DNA from: Diphasiastrum complanatum
Lineage: Eukaryota > Streptophyta > Lycopodiopsida > Lycopodiales > Lycopodiaceae
Reading direction: 5' to 3'
Assembly: GCA_029204225.1 (NCBI GenBank)
Contig: CM055099.1
Location: 55,055,848 to 55,119,847, forward strand
Length of the DNA: 64,000 nt
Shown: one piece after another, positions 23,162 to 34,100 of the stretch
Layout: every line of letters starts with the position of its first letter
Numbering within the stretch: position 1 is the stretch's first letter
The notes under the pieces: generated by a model
The model's input: only the letters and a program-made list of their open reading frames with translations
The model's database searches: none
What the model was told of the DNA's origin: nothing
Position numbers and translations under genes: made by a program

Positions 23162-24372
23162 CTTCGCAAATTTAGATCAAATAGATAATGAGATTGGATC
23201 TAGATTTTTCAAAAAACTTTCTCAGATTAGATCTACTAGATCTATTTCACTTTTCAAGAATCTGATTCTATATGATGAAAAACTTTTCAAAATTCGATCA
23301 ATCGATACTTCTCAAAAATGATAAATCTCTCAAAATCCAAATCAGATTATATCATATTTGATCCAAATTTTGATAGAGACTTCATCTGGAAAATCAGAAA
23401 CTTAAAATAGGACTGGCGAAGGTTCACTAGGCGAAGGTTGTCTCGACGAAGGTTCATCAGTGCTATTTTGAAAAAAAAAAAAAAACTCTCTGAACACTTT
23501 TCTAGCAATTTCTAGTAAAATAACCTTTACCGACCTCTTAGGTGCAGGATCTGACACAGATACAACTATGGAAAATTGGGCGAAGGTTTCTGACACAAAA
23601 AATTATAGTTTTTGTCTGACGAGGGTAAAATTCAAGAATTTCTGTGATATGATCAAGAAGAATCTTCGCCAAACTCAAAAATAGCATTTTATTATAAATA
23701 GAATATTTTGAAATCTCGGCGAATGTTCTGGCGAAGGTTCAAGAGTGATTATGATATTTTTGCAAAAAAGTGACTTTTTGGCAAAAATATGACAATATGA
23801 CAACTAATCCTCTGAAAACCTTTCTATTTTTTGGTATTATTCTTTGCCGACCTGGCAACAGATAGATCTAAATCACACTTAAGCACAGTGAATCGGGCGA
23901 AGGTTCTTTTTCTGTATTTTTAGAGTTTTGACTATTTTTTGATATTTTTAACGGTTTTTCTGATGTTTCTGAAAATCTGCTGGGAATTAATCTTCGCCCT
24001 TCAAACTGAAGGTTTTGTAAACAAAACCAAAGGCTTTTGCAACTTGGCAAAGGTTTCCTAAAAGAGGGTAAAAAGTTATCAGATCTGATGACGCTTTTTG
24101 TCTCTTTTTTGACCAATTTGACAGATTTGACCGATGTTTGTTATTTTCTCTGATATCTCAGATTCAAATGGATCTTAAGATTGGTGATCTAAATAGCTTT
24201 CCCTATAATTAATCAAATTAGATTTCAAAGAAGCCAATCCACTCAAATCAAGCAAAATCAATCCCGAACTAACCCTAAAATGCAGATCTAACACTATTCA
24301 TGCCACGACAAGATGCCTAATGCAAGTTAACCATGCAACAATCATGTTGTAAACTAAAAAATTGGTGTAGCT
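23162..24372 (-). other. G1 leader with repeated GCGAAGGTT words
   Basis: This long untranslated leader lies between primer site and gag. GCGAAGGTT or one-mismatch versions occur repeatedly (around 23414, 23431, 23448, 23580, 23730, 23897, 24046). The same word dominates the leader of the second copy at 34101-34763. Confidence 0.7.
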
Positions 24373-24389
24373 CCCTAGCAACGGCGCCA
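24373..24389 (-). other. G1 primer binding site (tRNA-Asp type)
   Basis: The minus strand reads TGGCGCCGTTGCTAGGG, complementary to the 3' end of plant tRNA-Asp (..CCGGCAACGGCGCCA) apart from one or two changes. It sits 4 bases from the LTR end. Confidence 0.8.
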
Positions 24390-24393
24390 AAAT

Positions 24394-25160
24394 TGTAGTG
24401 GATTTCTTTCCTTGCCTAACCTGAATCCAAGATCTAGTCAATCTAGCATCAAAGAGACGGAGTTAGTTGTCACGCGTAGGTTTGTTCCCATGAGAGCGAC
24501 AGTTCGTTCAGATTTCAACATGAATGGAGGATTCACATCTATCTCTACATTCATTAACCCTAATCTTTAACACTACACATCCCTTAACACTTACAATCCC
24601 TTAACACTACACATCCACAATAGAGATAGCTTACTCTTTCTCTCTCTCCCTTCCTCTCTCATCAAAAGTATAATAACATACAATCCCAATAACACTCAGA
24701 TCCAACAATTAGCAAAATCCAAATAAGCATGAGAGATGGAGGAAAAGTGATAGAGAGCAAGGACATTCATCAATCCATTTCTGAAGAGAACCAATCTGCT
24801 TTATTGAAATGAGAAAATGAATAGGAGGAGCAACTCGAGTTGGTCCCTTCTTATAGTAGAGAGGAGGGCCCTGGCCTCTTAATCTTATTGGTCCAATCTT
24901 GCCTCTCTTTTTATTCAAATTTAAAAAAGTGTGGGAACCATCAAAATTGGAGGGAAACCCAACTTTATTCACTAACTTGACATTTAGGCCCTGCGACATT
25001 AAAAGTCCCGCAAAAAGGCCTAAAGTCATTTTGTTAACTTTTAACTAATCAATCAAATAATTGTGTGACATCGGGTTGGACTTACACATGCAGGGTGCCA
25101 AATCCCTCTCACTTATTAACTAGGATTAGGGTTGACTTGAGATCCCCAAACCCTCCAACA
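24394..25160 (-). repeat. 5' LTR of G1
   Basis: 767 bp, starting TGTTGGAGGGTTTGG (minus, at 25160) and ending CCACTACA at 24394. A TATA-like TATAAG box is seen on the minus strand near 24850, with CT-rich DNA downstream. It belongs to the same family as the LTR at 34764-35557. Confidence 0.85.
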
Positions 25161-25571
25161 TTGTTGAAGTAGAAAATAAAGCTATTTGGCAACATCCTAA
25201 CGTAGTGGGCCATAGACTTATCCAGAGTTCCTACGTCAGCTCTTGTTTGAACATCGCCTTACATAGCAAACTCATCAATCTCCACTACGTCCTACATTTG
25301 GTTCAAATTATTGAAAAATGAGTATAATGAATACAATCAAACATAACGAAAGCACAAAAGTATTTGGTTGGGTCAAACTTGCCTCGGCCCCTTAATCAAG
25401 CTCCTCGATTTTTGCAAGCTCAATTCCTTTGCCTTTGTACTCCACATCGGAGTTTCTCCTGTCGAGTATCTCGAATGACTATCTTAGTATGTGAGAATGG
25501 AATAAGTAAGTCCTTGCATTCGATCACTTCTTAATCAACTTGCCAATAAAACTTCAAGAATGTGATTTTAA

Positions 25572-26840
25572 TTAGGGGCTGACATTTTGTCCATTAAGAT
25601 TGAAGACAAAATTTGTTGGCACATCAACAAAATTGAATCCAAGCATATGCTGAAGATTTTCTAGGCTGCACTCACTATTGATATGAACTTCTCGTATTTC
25701 ATCGTGGGGCAAATGTATGGATAATTCCACTTTGCTGATTTGTCTCAACGTCCAAGGCGTCCCATCGGCCATGAGCAAACTTATATCGCCTATAGATGAA
25801 ACTTAAGGAACATGTTTGATGTGAAATATGATACCTTATGGTCATTGTTTGACGAGAGAGCTTACTCCTTATTAAATCTCCTTTGTGCTCCACTTCCTTT
25901 GAATCCCATGTGACAACTATGTTATCCAACAATGATGATTCAGTTGCTTTCCAAGTCCACATGGTGTTTGTTTTCCTAAAGGGGACTGCCTTAAATATGG
26001 CAGGTGACTCCACCACCACCAATGAAAGATACTGCCATGCCGCTCCAGCCAAGACAAGGGAAAACAGGTACAAGGGCTGAATCGGCACATAGATGCTAGT
26101 GTAGATTCATTTGGATCTGAATGTTGGCTTCGTATTCCCAATAATCTCTTTGAGAAGTTGCCTCTTTGTTAATTCAATAGTCAATTGGTCAACATATGGC
26201 CACTCATGAGAATCGATCATAGGCTTAGATAATGGTACTAATATGCCATGGCCGAAGTTTTTTTTTGGAACTTCGTACATGTGATTGTAAAAGAAAATGC
26301 CCATTTTGATACGAGCAGAGGATGTCAACCCACCGTATATCAGTTCTCCATATTTGGCATGTATGGCGGAGAATTTTCCAGTAAAGGATTTCACATTTTG
26401 CCAATTGAAGCTATTTGAAGGAAAGACATCTACACCAGGCATTAATGCAATATTATTTTCCATTACAAAGACATAATAATAATTCAAGCATAATATGTAC
26501 ATGAGAATAAAAGAGGTGGGACCTACAATGTGACTGTATGCTTCTATCGGCAACAGCCACATCCAATAAAATATCTAGACACATGTATACATGTTGCATT
26601 TTTGCAAGGTATTTCGCCATTTTGGTCGATCTTGAAATCGTGGATCCTTCCTTTCCAATGGTAGTCTTGGTTGTTTCGCTTCCTCTTTGCAACCTTGTGA
26701 GTCCCTTTGCCTGAGGGTTGCATGTAAACCCAATCAAAAGTTGAGAATGTATGAGGCACCCAATGCTCATTGAAATCTTTGATGTGTGCAACAATGGAAG
26801 CTACTTGATTTTTGGGCTTCCTTGATTGACTGGAGGCCAT
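25572..26840 (-). other. Unidentified minus-strand ORF cluster
   Basis: Consecutive minus-strand frames read like one broken or multi-exon gene. They are 26840-26544 (MASSQSRKPKNQVASIVAHI..), 26562-26107 (MPGVDVFPSNSFNWQNVKSF..EWPYVDQLTIELTKRQLL), 26088-25699 (IQPLYLFSLVLAGAAWQYLS..) and 25778-25572 (MLMADGTPWTLRQISKVEL..). The composition looks protein-like, with no low-complexity bias. I recognise no domain and no retrotransposon motif. Plausible splice signals exist at the joins, but I cannot prove them. It lies between the G1 LTR and a GA tract, so it could be a captured host gene fragment. Confidence 0.4.
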
Positions 26841-26937
26841 AATGGAAGATTTAATGATAATGTAGGATATGCAAAATAGTGTGTGAGAGCTTCAGATAAG
26901 GTGAACAAAAATGAAAAAAATAGAATGTTTGTTGAGT

Positions 26938-26941
<4 letters not shown>

Positions 26942-27004
<63 letters not shown>
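26942..27004. repeat. (GA)n microsatellite
   Basis: About 31 GA units. A serine-leucine frame on the minus strand here is an artefact. Confidence 0.98.
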
Positions 27005-27006
<2 letters not shown>

Positions 27007-27640
27007 CAAACTTGTGAACATTCAAAATTTGAAATAAGGACTAGACTCACTTAGCATATGGTTGCTACTAGATAGACAAGCTAGTTGATGGTGCAGTCTT
27101 GGTAATAGGTTTACTTATTCTTGCAAGCTATGTATTGTGGGTCTAGTTGATGTTAACTTGTAGGAATAGTTATTGCTTTACGTAGGGTTAATGTTAGAGG
27201 TGTACTATGTGTGTGAACACTTGATTAATCTGAACCATTGAATATTCCATGTCATATGGACCATTTATTCTCAGTTGTAAATATTTTATTGGTACACGTG
27301 TCATCATTAACATTAATAATAATTAGTGAAGAGGCCCTTTTTTAGTCCAACAGGGGCCCTAATGGGTTGTATTTAGCTAAATTTTATTATCTCACCACTC
27401 CACGTGTATCAATTAGCATGAAACTTTTTTGCACATTATATTGCTATGATGTATTTGGATTTAACTAAAGTTGTAGCTTCAGTAGCAATGGACCAAATTC
27501 AACACGTGCAAGATATTTTGAAAGCTAATCAAGAGCATATCAAGGTAGCGCAACAACAAATGAATGAGTTTGCAAAGATAGACTTTGTATACCTAAGTTT
27601 ACAACCTTATAGATGTACTTAAGTAAAGAAGTTAGCTAGG

Positions 27641-27837
27641 GTTATGACACCCATAGCTCACTTGTCACATGGGGTTTCATTCCCAAAGGAGTGGAACCTC
27701 ACCTTCAATGTGTTAGCAAGGTGTATGGAAGAGACAAGGGGTTATGACACCCATAGCTCACTTGTCACATGGTGTTTCAATCCCAAAGGAGTGGAACCTC
27801 ACCTTCAACCTGTTAGCAAGGTGTATGGAAGAGACAA

Positions 27838-27840
<3 letters not shown>
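27641..27840. repeat. 100-bp tandem duplication adjoining a GA tract
   Basis: Two 100-bp copies start with GTTATGACACCCATAGCTCA at 27641 and 27741 and differ at only a few positions. The second runs straight into the GA tract. The segment CCTCACCTTCAACCTGTTAGCAAG is also found at 33648-33670, again just upstream of a GA tract. Confidence 0.9.

Positions 27841-27907
<67 letters not shown>
27841..27907. repeat. (GA)n microsatellite
   Basis: About 33 units, directly after the 100-bp tandem duplication. Confidence 0.98.
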
Positions 27908-27910
<3 letters not shown>

Positions 27911-29238
27911 AACAAGAACAAGACATCAAGGAAGAACTGAGAAGGAGCACTTGTTTGAAGGCAAAAGAGACCTGAATTTACATCACTATGAAGGCTTGAG
28001 TATAGATAAATGAGCAGCAAGAAAGTCTCTTCATATCTCTCTTTACTCATCTTACTTTATGTTTGATAGAAAATATGTCAACTTTAATAACGTCATTCGA
28101 TGATGATAGTATGAACATTGTTTTTTATCCTATATTTGATGATGATGATATAGTGCTTATTATTACTTTGATTGGAATTTCAAAGAAATATTTGAAGGCC
28201 TCATCTTGTGACCTATTCACTCTTGGATTCCCCAGGAGTGAATATCTTCATTGGAAGTATGACAATTTGGAGCTCATTGTTTTGTTGGATGAAGTCAAGA
28301 TGGTGGCATTCCAAACTTTGGTTGTATATCAAAGTTGAATCTTGTGAAAAGCTACTAATTTCATGATTAATTTGAGGAGGAGACTCTCATTTTTAGCCCA
28401 AGACGTTCATCCGACAACCTATTGAAGACAAAGCTTGGATCTTGAAGACAATATTTGTTGAGCTCTTGCTACACTGGAGAACTTGGAGCTCAAAACATAC
28501 CATTTTCATGATGAGTGATCATACTCACTCCACACATCAAAAACCTGAAAATGATGTTGATTTTATTCATATATTAACCATTGATCTAGGATAGTCTCAT
28601 CAAGCTAAATTCTAGCTTGACTAGTTTGATGTATTTTTGTCTCCTACCATGATGAGATGGCATTGACTTGTGGATAGATGCCTAAGCAATTGGATTTTAT
28701 GTAAATTCCTCGTTTGATTCTTTGAGGCATCCACCCCACTCAAGATGCACTACAAAAGAAAAATCATAGTGCCACTAGGCTTTGAGATAATTGAAGAACA
28801 TGGCAATTCCTCTTTGCTCACAAAATGCATAGAGTCACCCTAGGATCCATCGATAATAGTATCATAGAAGATAGATTTGATAGAATCAATCAAACATTAA
28901 GCACCAGAAGAAATCAACCGAATTATATCAAGTCTTTTGCAACAATCAATAGATGTTGCACTATAAAGGGTACCTATGACAAGTGGATTTCTTGGTGGCA
29001 AACTAGCACAAGGTTCTTAAGCAAGCACGGTCACGCAGCATTGAAGATCACAAGACAAGAGAAAGAGAAAGACTAAGGTTGACGATTGTCATTCAACTCC
29101 AATGTCAATAATGGGCAATGTTCAACCAAGGTCCGCCGTTTGTTCCACCAAACAACAGACCACCAATCTAACGACAAATTTTCTTCCATCTACACCAAAA
29201 ACGCCAAATCAAGGGAGTACAATAGTAGCACTTGAACT
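27908..29238. other. Low-information copia interior with a PPT-like tract
   Basis: The frame 28063-28338 (91 codons; FPRSEYLHWKYDNLELIVLLDEVKM) shows no domain. AATTTGAGGAGGAG at ~28369-28382 is identical to the polypurine tract before the 3' LTR at 30744 but is not followed by an LTR. It may mark a deleted or duplicated 3' end of this copia family. The frame 28825-29076 is also unassigned. Confidence 0.4.
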
Positions 29239-30057
29239 TGTTGAAAAATAAGCTATGCATTATTCGAATAACTATTCAATGGTGATTATCCACTAGGATA
29301 GTTGATAGTAGAATCGAAAGTTAATGTAATTACAAAATAGATTCACTGGTATCACAAATACAGCTATACTATCATTCACAAGTGTGAAAAATGAATGATG
29401 AACTAGATCGTGTTTTGACAGTATTAAAAAATCAGAGACTTGGATCATAATAAGCATGAGTAACAAAAACAATAGAACAAAACAAAAGTGTGTGGTGTTG
29501 GAAGTAGTATGTGGTGCTAAATATTGAATTACAGTAGCTAAATGCTTTTGTTGTCTACTTTGATTGCACTATAATAATAATGCATCTTATTCTGCTATAA
29601 ATTTTGCTCTTACACATTTTGTAAGCGTGATAGCTTGTTAACAATCAGTCTACACCTTTTGCGAAACAGAGAGGAGAAGGGAAAAAAAACTTCTAACTTG
29701 AACAACTTGAATCAACTTAAAACTAGACTGATCTATTTATAGTTTCTGATGACACAACCCTAACGGAATGCACCGTTATCCACACGGTAGGTGCTATGTG
29801 GGGATTCAGGATTGGAACTGAAATATAGCAAATAGGCTCCACTATTCAATCGAGTTTGAAAACTCGACAATCCACCAACTTTTGGTCGATTCAAATTTTA
29901 TTCGATATTCTCTCGAATTTTAAACTATTTCAAGAATGTGTGTATTTTTGTAGATGGTCTCAATACCTTCGACATTGTCTCGACAATGCGAATAAAACTA
30001 TAAATTATACATAAAATGGTTCCACAATACAAATGATTTCAAAAATGAAATATCACA
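29239..30057 (-). repeat. 3' LTR of copia E
   Basis: On the minus strand a PPT-like AAGAGGGAG ends at ~30058 and is followed by TGTGATATTTC. The far end, TTTTTCAACA, is at 29239. Position relative to the RNase H relic upstream fits a 3' LTR. The boundaries are inferred from TG..CA and the PPT only. Confidence 0.6.
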
Positions 30058-30099
30058 CTCCCTCTTAATGTGAACTCCCAAAAATCAAAATATTAAGTT

Positions 30100-30700
30100 G
30101 AGCATATTGCTAGACTTAGAATGATTGTCGAATGCCAGTGTCTTTGTAAAAATATTCGCTGTCATGAACTCTGCTCCATAAAATATTAGAATAATCAATT
30201 GTACTCTGATTGTCGCAAAAGATGGAAGTAGCTTGTAATAGACTAAGATTAATGTCCAACAATAGAAGCCTTAATCATATAGCTTCTTTTGCAGCATGTG
30301 CACAGCAATGTATTTGGCCATTGTCCAAGATAATACAGTCAAATTCTACTTCTTGTTGTTCCAAGAGACAGGACCCTTGTTAAACATAAAGACATAACCT
30401 AATGCCAATTTTCTCTTGTCAACATTTCCAACACAATCTGCATTTGTAAAACCTTGAAGAAGATTAATTTGGGTGTTTAAATCATCATTCAAATTTCCAC
30501 CATAACAGATGCAATAATTTTGTGTCGATTTTAAATATCGAAGAACTCTAAGTAGAGCTTTCCAATGAATGAAATCTAGATTCGACATATATTGGCTAAT
30601 TGTACTAACAAAATAAGCAATGTCAGCTTTGATATAAACCATGGCATACATGAGAGAGCCAATAATAGAATGATACAAATACTATTTCATTTGCTCGACT
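30100..30700 (-). pseudogene. Copia E RNase H
   Basis: The minus-strand frame 30678-30346 reads YHSIIGSLMYAMVYIKADIAYFVS, LRVLRYLKSTQNYCICYGG, FTNADCVGNVDKRKLALGYVF and GPVSWNNKK. After a stop it continues through an AEYIAV-like, CDNQS-like stretch to ~30170. This is the C-terminal RT/RNase H region of a copia element, truncated upstream near 30700 where copia C sequence resumes. Confidence 0.85.
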
Positions 30701-30732
30701 ATCAAGAGAGTTGTAAATAGATCAAGCTAAAT

Positions 30733-30743
30733 TTGAGGAGGAG
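30733..30743 (+). other. Polypurine tract of copia C
   Basis: TTGAGGAGGAG lies directly before the LTR start TGTGAAG. This tract primes plus-strand DNA synthesis. The same tract type precedes the LTRs of copia A, copia B and the 50560 element on the minus strand. Confidence 0.8.
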
Positions 30744-31079
30744 TGTGAAGAATCGCCAAAAATTGGCAAATCTAGCTCATTGGCAATCTCAAGCTAGTTC
30801 ACTATGTACATTGAGTTTTTGTGATCCAAATGAAACCAAATCAATTTCTACTTGTTTCTCAGGTTGAAGGCCGTACTACAGCCTGTAGTACACATGTGTG
30901 GGCTCGAATTTCAATGTTTATCAATGCTTTTGATTATTAATGCTTGTTGTTTGTCAAATTGCCAATCTAGATCAACTTTTTTGTGTCTAGTTTTTTGATA
31001 GATTGTTAAGCAAGCATCCAATCACTCTTGTGGATCTTTTGTAGATCCATTTATGGTCCTAAAGTACAGTACTTTCACA
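30744..31079 (+). repeat. 3' LTR of copia C, internally deleted
   Basis: 336 bp with the same start (TGTGAAGAATCGCC) and end (ACTTTCACA) as the 685-bp LTR at 14824, but about 350 bp are missing after GGCAAATCTA. The retained part is nearly identical to 15218-15508. Confidence 0.85.
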
Positions 31080-31084
31080 TGGCA

Positions 31085-32850
31085 TTTGGTTTGTCACATG
31101 GATAATGGGAAGGCATATGGGCATCAACTTTAATTCTTCAAGCTCTAGTAAAATCAAATTGTGCTTCGTGTGCCACTTTCAACCTCACATAAATGCATAC
31201 ATATCATGACACTATGATTGAGATAGATTGAATGAGTTTTATAATATCTTTGAATTTTAATTAACCCAAGAGGATATCAAGCTACTTTAAACTCAATCTA
31301 TACTTAGAATGAAATTGATCAAAGAAAAATGTCTTTTTATTATTCCAACTTTGCTCAAGGATTTACCATGCTTATGAGATGTACTACATTTTTAAAATTT
31401 TTCCAAATCCAACCAGGTAAGATGCTTAACTAGCAATTCTTATGTCAAATTAAGTTGGTTGTAGGACTATATAACATGAGCCCAAAAGGACAAAGAAAGG
31501 AGGAACAATTATGCAAAAGTTTTCTTTTCTCAAATTATTAATGTTTAGATTCATGACCAAGTATTACATGACTGAAAATTACATTTGTTTATAATGAACA
31601 AGCTAATCTTTAAAGTTGAGTTTATAATGCCTTTCAATACTTGTGTAGCTTTCAAGAAAATCATTAAATGTTGTGGGAGCCTATAACATTTGGGCACAAA
31701 GTCCACAAACGTGCCATATGCTACTAGATGTATACACGTGCTCATGCCTAAAATAAATTTTTTAACCGACATGAAGAGAAACATGTTATCACCTCATACT
31801 ATGCATGTGAGGGACAAAACATTTTGTTGCATGATTGCAATTACCAAACTTCTGTGAAGGTCACCCATAAGATATTACCATTTAAGCTTAGATAAAAAAA
31901 ACTATTGTAAGATAATGAGTCTAAACGTCTAAAAGCAAATTAGATGCAATGTATCATTCAAGTAACTTCCTAAAGATAAATGAACAAGATGCATCAAACG
32001 TATATGGACAAGGAAAATGCCAAGTAAATAAAACTCACTTTCAAATACTTTTGTATAAATGAAAAATTAATATCATCTCACATGAAGAAAAGAAAATAAT
32101 GAGTCCACAATTACTCATTCATTAAATGCAAGATGATTAAATAAAATGACTCATTAGTATTTGAGTTTAGTATAGATATCGAGTCGATCAAGAGACCTGC
32201 TCAAGTAACTTGTCTTTCACATTATATAGTACACACTTATAAAATCATTCAAAAGGATGATTTCTTGTAGTATGTGGTTGAAGGCTAAAGACACTTGGTA
32301 GGTGTAAAGACAATCTGGCTCATGATTTGATCTTAACTACCTAGTCTTTCACATAGATTCATAAAAGATGAATAGAAGGATTATTATTGCAAGTCTTCTT
32401 GCTCATTGCAGGTTTGTGGAGCACTTGGCCTACTTCAAGAGGGTTTGGTTCATAGGTCTATAGCTTTGCTAAGGTTCATTAGAGTTGAATCTATGTGTTA
32501 GCAATTTGATCATTTATACCATATTGTGTTCTTGTGTAACAATGTCTTGTTTGTGTTTTGTGCAATTGCTTAGGTCATAGACCTTTCAAAGTAAATGAAT
32601 GTTTTTCATTTTCTCACACATAATAAGTAAAATACAAAATTTCTTCACAATGTCATAGAAAAATAAAAAAATAAAATAGAATGATGACAAATATTCTCAA
32701 AATGCTCAAGCTGATTATTGATGGATTAATTGGTATTCTAACACTCGTGCAAAACTAAAATATCTTTATTGTACGATTCAACTCCTCTTGTAGTTGTTCC
32801 AAAGTTTCAATACTCATTGAAGCTCATGATGCTCATTTTTTTCACTTTGA
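31085..32850. other. AT-rich DNA without recognisable genes
   Basis: No domain, LTR boundary or repeat is identified. The minus-strand frame 31551-31784 has no match that I recognise. Confidence 0.4.
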
Positions 32851-33474
32851 TATTGAGCATCATCTTCTTTTTCTAAACCTTCAAGATCTGATCCCTTGGC
32901 CTTGACTTGCTTTTCAAATCAATAACTTCATTAGATTTAAATTTTCAATCTTTTGATCAATGTATTTCTTACTATGCACAACTAGCCATTCAACAACAAC
33001 TAGTGATCTCTACAATTTATTCTTGCTTTCTCGTGATACTTTTATTTAGATCACGTATTTTCTTCATATTGCTATAATTTATCACCTTGAAATACTCCAG
33101 GTATTATGCATGAATATTTTGATTGATCATCAAATTATATATCTTATGATTGTCCTACGTATATCTATTGAGCATCATCTTCTTTTTCTGAACCTTCAAG
33201 ATCTGATTCCTTGGCCTTGACTTGCTTTTCAAATCAATAACTTCATTAGATTTAATTTTCAATATTTGATCAATGTATTTCTTACTATGCACACTTAGCC
33301 ATTCAACAACAACTAGTGATTTCTACAATTTATTTCTTGCTTTCTCGTGATACTTCTATTTGGATCACGTATTTTTTTTCATATTGCTGTAATTTATCAC
33401 CTTGAAATACTCCAAGTATTATGCATGAATATTTAGATTGATCATCAAATTATATATCTTATGATTGTCCTACG
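32851..33474. repeat. 315-bp tandem duplication
   Basis: The copies start at TATTGAGCATCATCTTC (32851 and 33166) and stay colinear to GATTGTCCTACG, with ~5% substitutions and small indels. On the minus strand a lysine/serine-rich phrase (KSNEVIDLKSK) hints at old coding sequence, but no domain is visible. Confidence 0.9.
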
Positions 33475-33639
33475 CTAAACTAGTGTAGTGAAAGTTTATC
33501 CAAAGTAATTTTTTTCCTTAGCATTGTATTCTTTCTTGAAAAATATTTCCTTAAGCTCCACAACTTGCTTCATGGCTACAATTATATTAGTGTAGGGCTC
33601 TCGCCTATCATGACTTGTAGTAGTTGCGTTCCCAAGGGA

Positions 33640-33925
33640 GCATGACCTCACCTTCAACCTGTTAGCAAGATAATGGAAGAGTGAATCTGCGTGAGAGAAG
33701 AAAGAAACATCAAGAGAGAAGAAAGCTAGAGAGAAACATGAGAGAGAGAGAGAGAGAGAGAGAGAGACCCAATTGGGATAATTGCTTTAGATTAGCAAGA
33801 TTGGATATGCAATACAAAGGAAATGGTCTCCTTTTATAGTTGAGAGGTAGACCTAATTTCCTACCTCCCTTTACTTTCAAATTCAAATATTTGGTGGGAA
33901 AGGACCCTCCAATCACTAATATTTG
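33640..33925 (-). repeat. Gypsy LTR fragment with GA tract
   Basis: It shares CAAATTCAAATATTTGGTGG and the following ~20 bp with 35765-35810, and overall layout with 24640-24930. A reverse-strand TATA-like box (CTATAAAAGG) is near 33835. Confidence 0.5.
33740..33767. repeat. (GA)n microsatellite
   Basis: About 14 units, again just downstream of the ACCTGTTAGCAAG segment. Confidence 0.97.
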
Positions 33926-34100
33926 AAGGAATGGGAAGATCACAATCCGTCATCATGTTCACAATTTCTCTGGTATAGTCTCGAATAGTTTCATCATGAA
34001 ACATAAATACTCGAGCCAATTGTTGCTCTATAGTTGCCATAGCCTCAACAATAAATGACTTGATGTATCAAAAAAATATTTGGTTGTCCCACCTTTTTTT
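33926..34100 (-). pseudogene. Gypsy gag fragment of G2
   Basis: A short minus-strand frame reads LARVFMFHDETIRDYTREIVNMMTD, matching the gag core around VRDYIERVKRL of G1. Nothing else of this element's coding region remains. Confidence 0.55.

Larger units (their letters stand above)
18938..25160 (-). mobile_element. Truncated Ty3/gypsy element G1, nested
   Basis: Reading on the minus strand: LTR (25160-24394), tRNA-Asp-type primer site (24389-24373), long leader (24372-23162), gag, protease, linker and RT, ending abruptly at 18938. RNase H, integrase and the 3' LTR are missing. The leader's tRNA-Asp primer and the gag-protease organisation resemble non-chromodomain plant gypsy lineages (Tat/Athila-like), a tentative placement. 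Many frame changes show that it is inactive. Confidence 0.8.
14824..31079 (+). mobile_element. Composite copia C insertion with nested elements
   Basis: A 5' LTR with primer site (14824-15524) and a PPT-preceded 3' LTR of the same family (30733-31079) face the same way. TGGCA occurs immediately outside both ends (14819-14823 and 31080-31084). I therefore read 14824-31079 as one copia insertion whose interior took a minus-strand gypsy (18938-25160), a minus-strand copia 3' end (29239-30700) and other material. The caveat is that a 5-bp match alone is weak, and the bases after 31079 loosely resemble a decayed primer site. The two outer LTRs could therefore come from different copies of the family. 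Confidence 0.55.

Noticed and set aside
24373-24389. A tRNA-Asp gene end
   Set aside because: Only the 3' acceptor part is present, beside an LTR. It is a primer binding site, not a tRNA gene. I found no complete tRNA cloverleaf in the window.
26801-28050. Ser-Leu and Arg-Glu repeat proteins across the GA tracts (also at 10845-11165, 33710-33943 and 37975-38265)
   Set aside because: They are translations of (GA)n microsatellites in open frames and have no independent coding support.
31080-31095. A decayed primer binding site after the 30744 LTR (TGGCATTTGG versus TGGTATCAGA)
   Set aside because: Only about 6 of 10 bases match and the LTR is preceded by a polypurine tract, so a 3' LTR followed by target DNA is more likely. 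I keep this as a caveat to the composite copia C model.
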